Below, in pieces: positions 42,856 through 52,222 of a stretch of 64,000 nt of DNA; positions within the stretch are counted from its first letter, which is position 1, and each line of letters starts with the position of its first letter. The stretch lies in assembly GCF_003946725.1 (NCBI RefSeq), contig NZ_RHOY01000004.1:62001-126000 (forward strand). The letters run 5' to 3'. Made by a program: the position numbers and the translations under genes. Source of the DNA: Agrilactobacillus yilanensis. GTDB taxonomy: Bacteria > Bacillota > Bacilli > Lactobacillales > Lactobacillaceae. Below the pieces are notes generated by a model. The model was not told the DNA's origin, made no database searches, and saw only the letters and a list, made by a program, of their open reading frames with translations.

Positions 42856-43872
42856 TTAATTTTCTCCCTTTGATTCATCACAAAAAGCTTGGACAATTTT
42901 TTCGCGTTCCCTTAAAAAAACATCATTTTGTCCAGTAGGATGAATTCGATTTGTTAAAACAGCCAATGCCGTTTGACACTGCCGATCAATCAACATAAAT
43001 GTTCCGGTGAACCCTGTATGATACAAAATAAAGTGATGGTCTTGATTTTGACGACGCAAATCCCAGCCTAACGAACGGGGCTGAGCCACTAACTGCGTAT
43101 AATTTTGATATAACGCTTCAATTTGTTTTTGGGTAATCGGTGCGTTTGCTGGTTGAAACTGGCCTAATATAAACTTAGCAAACTTTAACACATCTGGCAA
43201 TGTACTAAAGAGTCCAGCTGAGGCACAATGTTCTGCTAATATTTGCGCTTTTGGATCATGAACAACCCCTTGGCAAAGCTGACCGTTCAAATAGGTTGTT
43301 GGCACACATAACGCCTTTTTAGGTTGAAACGTACTTTCATTTAAATCTAGCGGTTGTAAAACTTCCCTGGTTAATGTTCGTTGCACCGGTCCGGGATAAA
43401 AAGCTTCAATGATATACCCTAAATAGATTAATCCGATGTCCGTATACTTCACCTCTTTTTCAAACCCTGGGCCCACTTGTAAGCCGAGCAACGCCTTTTT
43501 TAAAGCCGGTGCTGCCAATTCATTGCGATGGGGGATGTAGCCGGTAATACCAGATGTATGCGTCAACAAATGTCTGATTTGAACTTCTGAATTTTGAAAG
43601 TCAGGCAATATTTGCTGCACTGGTGTTGTTAAGGTCAGCTGGTTTGCTTCAATCATTTTTAAAATCATCACTGTGGTCGTCATCACTTTGGTTAACGATG
43701 CTAAATCATAGTATTGGTCTGGTTGCAATGGCTTAACTATCGGTACCCATTGCTGATCTCCGCTATAATTGGTCCACACATTAGTCCCCTGGATTAACCC
43801 ATAACTGACGCCTGGCACAACTCGATTTGAAACGAGTTGCTGGATCAATTGTTGTGTTTGTTCAAATGCCAT
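42856..43872 (-). CDS. Serine hydrolase, class C beta-lactamase fold
   Basis: 338 residues. The catalytic SxxK is in DLASLTKVMTTT near residue 56, a tyrosine motif YTDIGLIYLG near 142, and HTGFTGTF near 285 stands at the KTG position. No signal peptide, so it is probably cytoplasmic, as are several such lactobacillus proteins. Substrate unknown: esterase, D-amino peptidase or penicillin-binding type activities are all possible. Confidence 0.85.
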   Translation of the reverse strand: MAFEQTQQLIQQLVSNRVVPGVSYGLIQGTNVWTNYSGDQQWVPIVKPLQPDQYYDLASLTKVMTTTVMILKMIEANQLTLTTPVQQILPDFQNSEVQIRHLLTHTSGITGYIPHRNELAAPALKKALLGLQVGPGFEKEVKYTDIGLIYLGYIIEAFYPGPVQRTLTREVLQPLDLNESTFQPKKALCVPTTYLNGQLCQGVVHDPKAQILAEHCASAGLFSTLPDVLKFAKFILGQFQPANAPITQKQIEALYQNYTQLVAQPRSLGWDLRRQNQDHHFILYHTGFTGTFMLIDRQCQTALAVLTNRIHPTGQNDVFLREREKIVQAFCDESKGEN

Positions 43873-43985
43873 CTTGGCAAATCTCCTTTGAAATAACGCT
43901 TTTTAGTGTAACTATAGTTTAACGCTATTTTTTTAATTTTTATTAAGAAAATTGGCCTATCTTATTTCAGTTGCTGTAAACGAAT

Positions 43986-44024
43986 AGAGAGGCCGATCAA
44001 AATTATTTTTTGATCAACCTCTCT
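43986..44024. terminator. Hairpin between serine hydrolase and repeats
   Basis: AGAGAGG and CCTCTCT with inner GATCAAAA/TTTTGATC. The T-rich tail is weak (TATTTTG, plus strand), so terminator function is uncertain. Confidence 0.5.
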
Positions 44025-44061
44025 TATTTTGCATTTTTAGTTTTGTGTTTTGGGTGTGCTG

Positions 44062-44145
44062 AAACGCGCTCGGAAGTTACTGACAGTGCACGTAACTACG
44101 CCTTACTCACAAGCCAAGTTCGGGCTTATATCGATCGAACTTTTA
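44062..44145 (-). repeat. Covarying hairpin repeat, unit G (3' half only)
   Basis: On the minus strand it holds the 3' block AAGCCCGAACTTGGCTTGTG, then GTAAGGCGTAGTTA, and ends GAGCGCGTTT. The loop matches unit E at 40.8 kb. The 5' half is missing or too diverged to see. Confidence 0.7.
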
Positions 44146-44156
44146 CTGGTGTGCTG

Positions 44157-44271
44157 AAACGCGCTCGGAAGTACTGTCTTTGAATATAACTACGCCCAGC
44201 TTGTAAGTAAAATCCACTTACAGCGCTGGTCTAGGTTATATTCAAAGACACCCGTACTTCCTCGCGCTCTG
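44157..44271 (-). repeat. Covarying hairpin repeat, unit H
   Basis: Starts CAGAGCGCGA 3 nt after the stop of the LOG-family gene, on the same strand, and ends GAGCGCGTTT. Outer arms GGAAGTAC/GTACTTCC and TGTCTTTGAATATAAC with its exact complement form 24 paired bases broken only by a GGG bulge. Inner GACCAGC/GCTGGGC and TGTAAGT/ACTTACA complete it. Confidence 0.9.
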
Positions 44272-44274
44272 TTT

Positions 44275-44853
44275 CTATCCGACGTTTTGGTTATAACGTC
44301 TAATTTCTGGTGGTAAATAATGGGCCATAAAGTCAAAAATTTCTGCTAGATCATCAGAAAATAACAGTTTTTCACGGTCAACTTTTGTCAAAAACTCTTT
44401 TTCAGTCATTTGATCAAACATTGCTTTCAACGGTTCATAATAGCCGTCTACATTATAAAAAACGCAAGGGTTGCTATTATCCCCTAAGCGTGCCCAAGAA
44501 AAGGCTTCAGCAATTTCTTCCAATGTACCGGGCCCGCCTGGTAAGGCAATACAGCCATCCGATAAAGTTAGCATTTTTGTTTTACGAATAGACATATTCG
44601 GTACAATATCTAATTGTGTAATGTCTTTATAAGCGGCACCACGTTCGGCTAGTTCCTGAGTAATAATACCGTGTACTCGGCCGCCTTTTGTTAATGCGGC
44701 TTTAGCGACAATGCCCATCAAGCCAAAACGACCGCCGCCATAAATCAAATCTATTTTATGCTGCGCTAACCAGCCACCTAAATTTTCAGCTGCTTGTTGA
44801 TAAATTTCACTGTTGCCTGTAGCGGCACCACAATACACCGCGATACTCTTCAT
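44275..44853 (-). CDS. LOG-family nucleotide-monophosphate phosphoribohydrolase
   Basis: 192 residues. The signature PGGPGTLEE is near residue 97 and GGRFGLMG near 39, with Arg and Glu of the active site in place. Family members split the base from nucleoside monophosphates (the plant cytokinin-activating LOG type); the bacterial role is often unknown. The ATG at 44853 gives the standard N-terminus MKSIAVYCGA. A promoter lies just upstream, and a hairpin repeat follows the stop. Confidence 0.86.
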   Translation of the reverse strand: MKSIAVYCGAATGNSEIYQQAAENLGGWLAQHKIDLIYGGGRFGLMGIVAKAALTKGGRVHGIITQELAERGAAYKDITQLDIVPNMSIRKTKMLTLSDGCIALPGGPGTLEEIAEAFSWARLGDNSNPCVFYNVDGYYEPLKAMFDQMTEKEFLTKVDREKLLFSDDLAEIFDFMAHYLPPEIRRYNQNVG

Positions 44854-44887
44854 AAAACCAACCCGCTTTCTTCTCTTGATTTGTTCT

Positions 44888-44916
44888 ATTATAACAAAGA
44901 CCCACCAAGGGAACAA
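44888..44916 (-). promoter_or_regulatory. Promoter of the LOG-family gene
   Basis: On the minus strand TTGTTC, 17 nt spacer, TATAAT, between argF and the LOG gene. Confidence 0.6.
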
Positions 44917-44938
44917 AGGACTGTAATTGGTCTAGATT

Positions 44939-45940
44939 TTAAAAAAACAAATGTCCGCTTGTTGCCGCCATAATTGCTTTGATTGCTGGCATTCGATTAT
45001 GTGCTTCTTCAAAAACGACAGACTGCTGTGATTGGAAAACATCATCGGTTATTTCTAAAGCATCCAGCCCATATTTCTCGCCAATTTCTTTGCCAATTGT
45101 TGTTTGGTGATCGTGAAAAGCTGGCAGGCAGTGCATGACAATCGTTTCAGCCTTACCCGTTGCTTTTAATAGCCCCATGTTAATTTGATAAGGCAATAAT
45201 AATTTGATACGTTCCCCATAATCTACGTCTTCCCCCATCGAAACCCAGACATCTGTATAAAGGGCATCTGCATCTTTTACGGCTAATTTTGCATCTTCTG
45301 TTACCAAAATCTGACTGCCTGTTGTTTGGGCAATTGCCGTTGCTTTCTCTAATACAGCGGCTTCTGGCTGCCGTGTTGCCGGTGCGCCGATATGAATATT
45401 AACGCCTAACATTGCCCCAGTGATCAATAACGAATGGGCAACGTTATTTTTAGCATCCCCTAAATAAGTCAATGTTGTCCCTTTTAACACGCCAAAATGT
45501 TTCTTTAACGTCATGAAGTCAGCAATCATTTGCGTTGGATGCCATTCATCGGTTAACCCATTCCAAACCGGAACACCGCTGTACTGTGCTAAAGTTTCCA
45601 CTGTACTTTGGGCAAACCCTCTAAATTCAATGCCATCAAACATTGAGCCTAATACAATCGCTGTATCTGCAACGGATTCTTTATTGCCAAACTGAATATC
45701 ATTTTTGCCTAAAAATTCTGGATGCGCTCCTAAATCGTTAGCCGCCACGGTGAATGCAGAACGTGTCCGCGTAGAAGTTTTTTCAAACAATAAGGCAATG
45801 TTTTGCCCTTTTAAATATTCGTGGGGAATATTTTTAGCTTTTAAGTCATCCAAATGTTGGGCAAAATCAATTAAAAATTCTAACTCTGCCCCTGTAAAAT
45901 CTAATTCTTTTAAAAAACTCTTACCTTGAAATTGATTCAT
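44939..45940 (-). CDS. argF: Ornithine carbamoyltransferase
   Basis: 333 residues. The carbamoyl-phosphate site STRTR is in [11 protein letters not shown] near residue 57, and HCLPAFHD near 272 is the ornithine-side motif. It makes citrulline from ornithine and carbamoyl phosphate. Fusion to an arginine-synthesis operon indicates the biosynthetic role, though the sequence also resembles catabolic ArcB enzymes. Overlaps argD by 20 nt. Confidence 0.94.
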   Translation of the reverse strand: MNQFQGKSFLKELDFTGAELEFLIDFAQHLDDLKAKNIPHEYLKGQNIALLFEKTSTRTRSAFTVAANDLGAHPEFLGKNDIQFGNKESVADTAIVLGSMFDGIEFRGFAQSTVETLAQYSGVPVWNGLTDEWHPTQMIADFMTLKKHFGVLKGTTLTYLGDAKNNVAHSLLITGAMLGVNIHIGAPATRQPEAAVLEKATAIAQTTGSQILVTEDAKLAVKDADALYTDVWVSMGEDVDYGERIKLLLPYQINMGLLKATGKAETIVMHCLPAFHDHQTTIGKEIGEKYGLDALEITDDVFQSQQSVVFEEAHNRMPAIKAIMAATSGHLFF

Positions 45941-47081
45941 CGTTAACCTCCTGTAAAACCGTTGTGATCAGTGCAATGCCTTTTTCTAAATCGGCTGTTT
46001 TTGTAATTAATGGTGGTAATAAACGTAGCGTGTTATGTTTCGCTGTTAGCGTCAGTAGGCCTTTTTTCTGCAGCTGCGTTACAATTTGTCCGGCAGAAAC
46101 AGCATCAACTAACTCAATGCCTGCCATAAGGCCCAGTCCCCGCACTGCTTTAACGGCAGGTAATGGTCCTAACTGTTGGCTTAAAGCCGTTATAAAGTGT
46201 TGCCCTTTAGCTGCTACTGTTGTTAAAAATTCCGGTGTTATTTGCTGTAAAACGGCTTTAGCCGCCGTCATTGCTAACAAATTCCCACCGAATGTAGACC
46301 CGTGACTGCCTGGTCCAAAAGCCGTTTGATAAGCTTGTCGTCCAATCACTGCGCCAATTGGCAAACCGTTGCCTAACGCCTTAGCTACCGTCACCACATC
46401 GGGCGCCAATTGATAATGCTGATAAGCAAATAATTGCCCAGTACGCCCCATGCCAGTCTGTACTTCATCAATGATTAACAAGGTACCCGTTTCGTGACAT
46501 TTCGCTTGAACGGCTTGCAACCAGGCTGCATCCCCTAAAATAACGCCACCTTCACCTTGGATAACTTCTAATAACACTCCGGCAACCGCATCGGTAATTT
46601 GATCTAAAGCCGCAGCTTCGTTATAAGGCATAAAAGCAACTTCTGGCACAAATGGCCCAAAACCAGTCTTAATCGCCGCATTATCTGTCGCAGATAACGC
46701 CCCATATGTACGCCCATGGAAACTATTTGTACAAGCTAGAATTTGCGTCCGACCAGTAACCCGTCTGGCTAACTTGATCGCAGCCTCATTAGCCTCCGTC
46801 CCGGAATTACAGAAGAACACCATTTTTTCAGTTTCTTGAACTAATAAATGGGCCACTTCATCTTGTAACTGATTTTCATAAAGATTAGAAATATGCCAAA
46901 GCTGATCCACTTGTTGATGCATTTGCTGTTGCAATAATTCATTTTGATACCCTAAATTGCAAACCGCAATCCCACTTGTAAAATCTAAATAAGTTTTCTG
47001 ATCCCGATCAGTTAAATAACTACCAGTTCCCGTCACTGGTTCAATGGGATAACGTTGATACGTCGGATAAGTGTACTTCAT
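45921..47081 (-). CDS. argD: Acetylornithine aminotransferase
   Basis: 386 residues, PLP-dependent class III. The PLP lysine is in [16 protein letters not shown] near residue 236, after [13 protein letters not shown]. It makes N-acetylornithine from N-acetylglutamate semialdehyde and glutamate. Fourth gene of argCJBDF. Confidence 0.95.
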   Translation of the reverse strand: MKYTYPTYQRYPIEPVTGTGSYLTDRDQKTYLDFTSGIAVCNLGYQNELLQQQMHQQVDQLWHISNLYENQLQDEVAHLLVQETEKMVFFCNSGTEANEAAIKLARRVTGRTQILACTNSFHGRTYGALSATDNAAIKTGFGPFVPEVAFMPYNEAAALDQITDAVAGVLLEVIQGEGGVILGDAAWLQAVQAKCHETGTLLIIDEVQTGMGRTGQLFAYQHYQLAPDVVTVAKALGNGLPIGAVIGRQAYQTAFGPGSHGSTFGGNLLAMTAAKAVLQQITPEFLTTVAAKGQHFITALSQQLGPLPAVKAVRGLGLMAGIELVDAVSAGQIVTQLQKKGLLTLTAKHNTLRLLPPLITKTADLEKGIALITTVLQEVNDESISR

Positions 47082-47095
47082 TTAAAAACTCCTTT

Positions 47096-47827
47096 TTATG
47101 GTAAAACTAACGTGCCGTGCTTGCTCAAATCACCTAAAATTTCCACTTGGCTGACACCCGCTTCTAAGGCTTTGTAAGCAGCCGCAACTTTAGGCACCAT
47201 GCCCCGCTTTAAAATACCGCTGGCAATTAAACGCTGAACTTGCTGGTAGTGAACATTAGGCATTACATGGCCGTTATACAAAACGCCAGGTACATCAGTC
47301 ATTAAGACCAGGCGATCCGCCTTTAATGCTTTTGCCACAAAAGCAGCCATTGTATCCGCATTAACATTCAACCAAGTTTGATCTTCTGTTTGGCATAACG
47401 GGCCAAAAATTACAACGTTACCCTGGGCTAAATAAGTTTTTGTGTGCGCAGGTAATTGTGCCGGCAAGCCCACATAGCCATAGTCACTTTGGTTCAAATA
47501 ATCGCCTTGAACCATCTTATCTTGAGTATTCATTGCTACGGCAGAAATGCCTTGCTGCTTTAGCACTTGCAATAACTTTGGCTGAATCGTTTCTGTAATC
47601 ACTTGCTGTGTCACAGCCATCGTCATTTGATCCGTCACCCGAATGCCTGACTTTTTAATAACTTTTAGTCCCATTTCAGTACAGGCTTTAGAAATCATCG
47701 GACCGCCACCATGGACAATCACAATCTGCACAGCCTGTTGTTGCAGTTGACGTAACATTTTAAAGAAAGTTTCGTTCATTTCAGCTAAAGCATTGCCGCC
47801 AATTTTGATTACAATTGTTTCACACAT
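47096..47827 (-). CDS. argB: Acetylglutamate kinase
   Basis: 243 residues of the amino acid kinase fold. The ATP site KIGGNAL is at residue 8, VIVHGGGPMIS near 37, and LMTDVPGVLYN near 174. It phosphorylates N-acetylglutamate. A little shorter than most ArgB proteins (about 260-300). No N-terminal extension for feedback inhibition by arginine is seen. Confidence 0.95.
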   Translation of the reverse strand: MCETIVIKIGGNALAEMNETFFKMLRQLQQQAVQIVIVHGGGPMISKACTEMGLKVIKKSGIRVTDQMTMAVTQQVITETIQPKLLQVLKQQGISAVAMNTQDKMVQGDYLNQSDYGYVGLPAQLPAHTKTYLAQGNVVIFGPLCQTEDQTWLNVNADTMAAFVAKALKADRLVLMTDVPGVLYNGHVMPNVHYQQVQRLIASGILKRGMVPKVAAAYKALEAGVSQVEILGDLSKHGTLVLP

Positions 47828-47870
47828 GGATAGCGCTCCTTTTTAATTAATATTAATAATCGTTTTTATT

Positions 47871-49085
47871 TTAAGTATGATAGCTTGCATTAATTTTGAC
47901 ATAATTATAAGTCAAATCGCAGCCCCAAGCTTGGCCTTTTGCCGGTCCAGCATTCAAATCAACATCAATCTGAATCTGATTGGTGTCCATTGCTTTTTCT
48001 AAAACAGCCACTTCAGTATCCGCCGCAACACTATCCACAATCAATGGCAGCCCATTGAGCCAAACACTGACATGGGCCACATCAACAACAGCCTTTGTTT
48101 GCCCAATAGCTGCAATAATCCGGCCCCAGTTTGGATCATGCCCAAAGATCGCTGATTTTACTAAGTTAGAACCTACGATTGTTTTAGCAACGGCCTGTGC
48201 TTCTTCGGTACTGGCGCTGTGATTGACATTAACTTCAATTAATTTTGTAGCCCCTTCGCCATCCGCTGCAATGTGTTTGGCCAAATAAGCCATAATATAG
48301 TGAAAAGCGGCGCCGAATTTTTGATAATCTTTTGTGTCGGTTTCAATCATCGTATTATCCGCTAAACCATTGGCCAAAGCCACCACCATATCATTAGTGG
48401 ACGTATCGCCATCAACGGTGATCTGATTAAAAGTAGATTCAGTATCTTCACTTAATAACGTCTGTAATGCCTCAGCTTCAATATTGGCATCCGTGGTAAT
48501 GAAGCCCAGCATCGTGCACATATTAGGATGAATCATCCCGGAACCTTTACAAAAACCACTGATCGTCACTACTTGACCGTTTAATTTAAGGGCCACACTA
48601 ATGGTTTTTGCTTTTGTATCAGTAGTTAAAATTGCTTCTGGTAATTTATCGTTTTTAGTGAGCTGTAATTTTTGTAAACCCGCTGCAATTTTAGGCATTG
48701 GTAATTGAGCCCCAATCAACCCCGTTGAAGCAACCCCAACTAGTTCTGGGTCAATTTCTAAAACATCTGCGGCTAATTGCTGAGTCGTCTGGGCATTTTT
48801 CAGTCCTAAGGCGCCTGTACACGAATTCGCAATTGCGCTATTTAAAACAAGCGCTTGTAATTGATGATGCGTTTGGATCATTTTTTTCGTAACTTGCGTG
48901 GGCGCTGCTTGGAATTGATTTGTTGTATAAACCCCCGCTGCTGTTGCGGGAACACTGGAATACAACCAACCCATATCTAATTTTTGTTTCCGTAATCCTG
49001 CATGAATCCCATCAGCGTAAAAACCAGCTGGCCAGGTGAAATCAATAATTTTAAAATCTGCTGCTGTTTGATTAATTACTTTCAT
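47871..49085 (-). CDS. argJ: Bifunctional glutamate N-acetyltransferase/acetylornithine transferase
   Basis: 404 residues. The self-cleavage site before Thr is in VDGDTSTNDMV near residue 185, which splits the chain into two subunits. It recycles the acetyl group from acetylornithine to glutamate, so no argE is needed. Second gene of the operon. Confidence 0.96.
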   Translation of the reverse strand: MKVINQTAADFKIIDFTWPAGFYADGIHAGLRKQKLDMGWLYSSVPATAAGVYTTNQFQAAPTQVTKKMIQTHHQLQALVLNSAIANSCTGALGLKNAQTTQQLAADVLEIDPELVGVASTGLIGAQLPMPKIAAGLQKLQLTKNDKLPEAILTTDTKAKTISVALKLNGQVVTISGFCKGSGMIHPNMCTMLGFITTDANIEAEALQTLLSEDTESTFNQITVDGDTSTNDMVVALANGLADNTMIETDTKDYQKFGAAFHYIMAYLAKHIAADGEGATKLIEVNVNHSASTEEAQAVAKTIVGSNLVKSAIFGHDPNWGRIIAAIGQTKAVVDVAHVSVWLNGLPLIVDSVAADTEVAVLEKAMDTNQIQIDVDLNAGPAKGQAWGCDLTYNYVKINASYHT

Positions 49086-49097
49086 AGTCGTGACCTC

Positions 49098-50123
49098 CTA
49101 AAAAGTCAATGTCGTCTGCGGTAAGGCGGTTGTTTCTGGAAAATCAAAGTATTTATTGAAGTTTTGAATTGCCTGTCCGGCAGCCCCTTTCAACAAATTA
49201 TCAATTACCGTTACAATCATAATTTTATTTGTTGCTTCGTTATAAGTGACCCCAATATTACAATTATTAGTCCCAATCACATCTTTCAAAGCCGGCACAC
49301 CATTTGGATAAACATTTACAAAAGGTCGGTCTTGATAAGTTTGCTGATAATCCTGCAATAATGTCTGGGTGGTGATGGATTGTTTTGGGGTGGCATAAAT
49401 TGTCGTTAAGATGCCGCGATCAATTGGTAGTAAGGTTGTATTGAATTGAATCGTTGTAACGGCCGAATTCCATTTTTTTAAAGTTCGGACAATCTCTGGA
49501 ATATGCTGGTGCTGATTAATTTTATACAGCTGCAAGTTCTCATTTACATGCACAAAATGTGTACCGGCACTTGCTTGTTTCCCAGAACCAGTGGCGCCGG
49601 ACTTGGCATCTACAATAATTGTGTCTAAATCAATTAGATTTTGTTGAACTAGCGGTGCTAAACCTAGCAAAGTAGCCGTTGCGTAACAGCCTGGATTAGC
49701 GATATAGGCTGTGGTTGGGTCATTAAATTCGGCTAACCCATAATCTGCTTTGGCTAAAGCCCATTGCGGGGCGCTGTCTTTGTGATACCAAGCTTCATAT
49801 TGCGTTGGTGTGGCTAAGCGATAATCTCCCGATAAGTCAATCACTGGAAAATCTGCTTCAACGAATGGCAGTGCTAATTTAGCCGTTACCCCAGAAGGTG
49901 TGGCAAAGAAAATAAGTTGGTCCTGCGCTAATATTTCAGCGACATCAAACGGTTTTATTTTCGTATTAATATTCATATATAACGGCCAATTTTCTTTAAG
50001 GTCGTAGGTATTGTCAGTCCCATGCCCATATAAATCTATTTGATCTACGTGGGGATGTTGCTGTAATAGTTGATATAGGCACTGACCGCTATAACCGGTT
50101 ACACCCACCAATGCAATATTCAT
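49098..50123 (-). CDS. argC: N-acetyl-gamma-glutamyl-phosphate reductase
   Basis: 341 residues. The NADP-binding start is ALVGVTGYSGQCL, and the catalytic cysteine lies in ANPGCYATATLLG near residue 148. It reduces acetylglutamyl phosphate. The ATG at 50123 follows AGAGG; the longer frame starts in the operator region. First gene of argCJBDF. Confidence 0.95.
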   Translation of the reverse strand: MNIALVGVTGYSGQCLYQLLQQHPHVDQIDLYGHGTDNTYDLKENWPLYMNINTKIKPFDVAEILAQDQLIFFATPSGVTAKLALPFVEADFPVIDLSGDYRLATPTQYEAWYHKDSAPQWALAKADYGLAEFNDPTTAYIANPGCYATATLLGLAPLVQQNLIDLDTIIVDAKSGATGSGKQASAGTHFVHVNENLQLYKINQHQHIPEIVRTLKKWNSAVTTIQFNTTLLPIDRGILTTIYATPKQSITTQTLLQDYQQTYQDRPFVNVYPNGVPALKDVIGTNNCNIGVTYNEATNKIMIVTVIDNLLKGAAGQAIQNFNKYFDFPETTALPQTTLTF

Positions 50124-50137
50124 ATGTTTCGCCTCTT

Positions 50138-50155
50138 TATTCATATAAATGAATA
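50138..50155. promoter_or_regulatory. ArgR-type operator at argC
   Basis: TATTCAT-ATAA-ATGAATA, a perfect inverted repeat downstream of the arg promoter. With its flank (ATGAATATTTATTTTC) it resembles Bacillus ARG boxes. Arginine-bound ArgR should repress here. Confidence 0.55.
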
Positions 50156-50174
50156 TTTATTTTCGATGTTTATT

Positions 50175-50203
50175 ACAATACACGCCTTTTAAAAATAAAT
50201 CAA
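50175..50203 (-). promoter_or_regulatory. Promoter of the arg operon
   Basis: On the minus strand TTGATT, 17 nt spacer, TATTGT, about 55 nt upstream of argC. Confidence 0.6.
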
Positions 50204-50262
50204 CCTTTTTTCACACATTTCTGTATTTATTCTACATTTTATGCTTAATACCAGAATATTTA

Positions 50263-50285
50263 TGCATTATTAATGTATTAATGCA
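50263..50285. promoter_or_regulatory. Second ArgR-like inverted repeat
   Basis: TGCATTA-N9-TAATGCA, upstream of the arg promoter and overlapping the end of the ABC operon terminator region. It may be the upstream half of a two-site ArgR control system. Confidence 0.45.
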
Positions 50286-50286
50286 C

Positions 50287-50326
50287 AAAAAAAGAACCTT
50301 ACAAACAAATATTTGTAAAGTTCTTT
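50287..50326 (-). terminator. Intrinsic terminator of the ABC exporter operon
   Basis: AAAGAACTTTACAAA and TTTGTAAGGTTCTTT pair and are followed by T7 on the minus strand. Confidence 0.85.
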
Positions 50327-50350
50327 AATGCTTAAAGTTTTCAATTAAAC

Positions 50351-52222
50351 TTAAATTGCTAAGCTGCCGGTAAACTGACTATTATATAGATCTGCGTAAA
50401 AGCCTTTTTTGTCTAGTAATTGCTGATGCGTTCCGGTTTCCACAATGCTCCCGTGATTCATCACAATAATGTTATCCGCGTCTTGTATTGTAGAGAGTCG
50501 ATGGGCCACTACAAAGCTGGTCCGTCCCTTCAATAACTTACTCATGGCATGTTGAATTTGTAGTTCTGTCCGTGTATCCACAGAACTTGTGGCTTCATCT
50601 AAGATCAAAATCTCAGGATCGGCTACAAAAGCGCGGGCAATAGTAATTAATTGTCGCTGGCCTTGAGAGATATTGGAAGCTTCTTCGTTTAGGATCGTAT
50701 CATAACCGTCTGGCAGCTGCCGAACAAATTCATCCACGTGGGCAGCTTTAGCGGCTGCAATGATTTCATCATGGGTTGCATCTTCACGGCCGTACTTCAA
50801 ATTATCATAAATTGAGCCTGTAAACAGCCAAGTATCCTGTAAAACCATGGCAAATTGCTGCCGCAGTTCTTCCCGCTGAAGATTTCTAGTATCTACCCCA
50901 TCTAATTTGATTGAGCCGCCTTTAATATCATAAAAACGTTCTAACAAATTAATAATGGTTGTTTTCCCAGCACCGGTTGGGCCAACGATAGCCACCATTT
51001 CACCAGGATTAACATCTAGATTATAATCTTCCATTAATAAGTCTTGTCCGTCATAACCAAATTGCACATGTGACATGGCAATTTTACGTTGGTCATCGGT
51101 GACATCTGGAATATCTACTTTTGTCTTCGGCATATCTGGTTCGTCTAAGACTTCAAAAATTCTTTCTGCAGAGGCGATCGTTGCTTGGATGGTATTCGCC
51201 AAGTTGGCCAGCTGTGAAATCGGCTGGGAGAACTGTTGCGTATATTGTAAGAAGGCTTGGATATTCCCTAAGGTAATCGTACCGTTCGTTACGGCGGTCC
51301 CACCAACAATAGCTATCAGAATATAGCCTAAGTTGTTCACAAACATCATTAAAGGCATGATAATACCGGAAACCATCTGAGCTTTCCAAGAAGCCGTATA
51401 CAAGCGGTCATTTTCAGCCTTAAATTCTGAGATATCTTTATGTTCATGATTAAAACTCTTTGTTTCAATGTGACCGGCATAAGTTTCTTCAACTTTATTA
51501 TTCAATAGACCTAATGATTTTTGCTGAGCGGCAAAGTATTTCTGTGATCGTGGGGCCACTACCCCAACAACGACCAAGCTCAACGGTACAATTAACAAAG
51601 CTAATAAGGTCAATTTCCAGCTAATTGTAAGCATCATCCAAATCGTACCAATTAAAGTGACGGTACTCGTAATCAGCTGTGTAATATTTTGCTGCAAGGT
51701 GTTGGCGATGTTATCCATGTCATTTATTGCCCGGGACATAATATCCCCATTTTCATGGGTATCATAATAACTAATCGGTAACTGCCGCATTTTTTGCTTC
51801 AAATCTTTACGCAAATAATAAACGGTCCGTTGTGAGATTCGGGTCATAATAAATTGCTGAATAAAACTAAGCACGGCAGATAAGACATACAACAAAATGA
51901 CAATTAAAATAATATGCTTGATCTTATCAAAATCAATGGGGTAACGATCTACTGTCAAACCTGCTTTTTGCTGGGCAGTTCCGGTCATAACCCCTTTAAA
52001 AATTTCGGTTGTTGCTTCCCCTAAAATTTTAGGTGTTCTAATTTGGAAAATTTGTGACGCAATTGCAAAAACTAGGACAACTGCTAAACCTACATAGTAA
52101 CGGCGCATATAACTGAACAACCGTAATGTCGTTTTCCAAAAATTATTCGGCTTGCTTCCGGATAACCCTGCACGGCCACCGCCGAATCCGCCGTGATTTG
52201 CTTTAGGTGCTTCTTTAGGCAT
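50351..52222 (-). CDS. ABC exporter, half-transporter with intact ATP site
   Basis: 623 residues: six membrane helices followed by an ATPase domain. Walker A GPTGAGKTT, signature ISQGQRQ and Walker B LILDEATSSVD are intact. The N-terminus is Gly-rich (HGGFGGGRAG). It pairs with the upstream half-transporter to form a heterodimeric LmrCD/YheHI-like multidrug exporter. ATG at 52222 overlaps the upstream stop by 8 nt. Confidence 0.9.
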   Translation of the reverse strand: MPKEAPKANHGGFGGGRAGLSGSKPNNFWKTTLRLFSYMRRYYVGLAVVLVFAIASQIFQIRTPKILGEATTEIFKGVMTGTAQQKAGLTVDRYPIDFDKIKHIILIVILLYVLSAVLSFIQQFIMTRISQRTVYYLRKDLKQKMRQLPISYYDTHENGDIMSRAINDMDNIANTLQQNITQLITSTVTLIGTIWMMLTISWKLTLLALLIVPLSLVVVGVVAPRSQKYFAAQQKSLGLLNNKVEETYAGHIETKSFNHEHKDISEFKAENDRLYTASWKAQMVSGIIMPLMMFVNNLGYILIAIVGGTAVTNGTITLGNIQAFLQYTQQFSQPISQLANLANTIQATIASAERIFEVLDEPDMPKTKVDIPDVTDDQRKIAMSHVQFGYDGQDLLMEDYNLDVNPGEMVAIVGPTGAGKTTIINLLERFYDIKGGSIKLDGVDTRNLQREELRQQFAMVLQDTWLFTGSIYDNLKYGREDATHDEIIAAAKAAHVDEFVRQLPDGYDTILNEEASNISQGQRQLITIARAFVADPEILILDEATSSVDTRTELQIQHAMSKLLKGRTSFVVAHRLSTIQDADNIIVMNHGSIVETGTHQQLLDKKGFYADLYNSQFTGSLAI

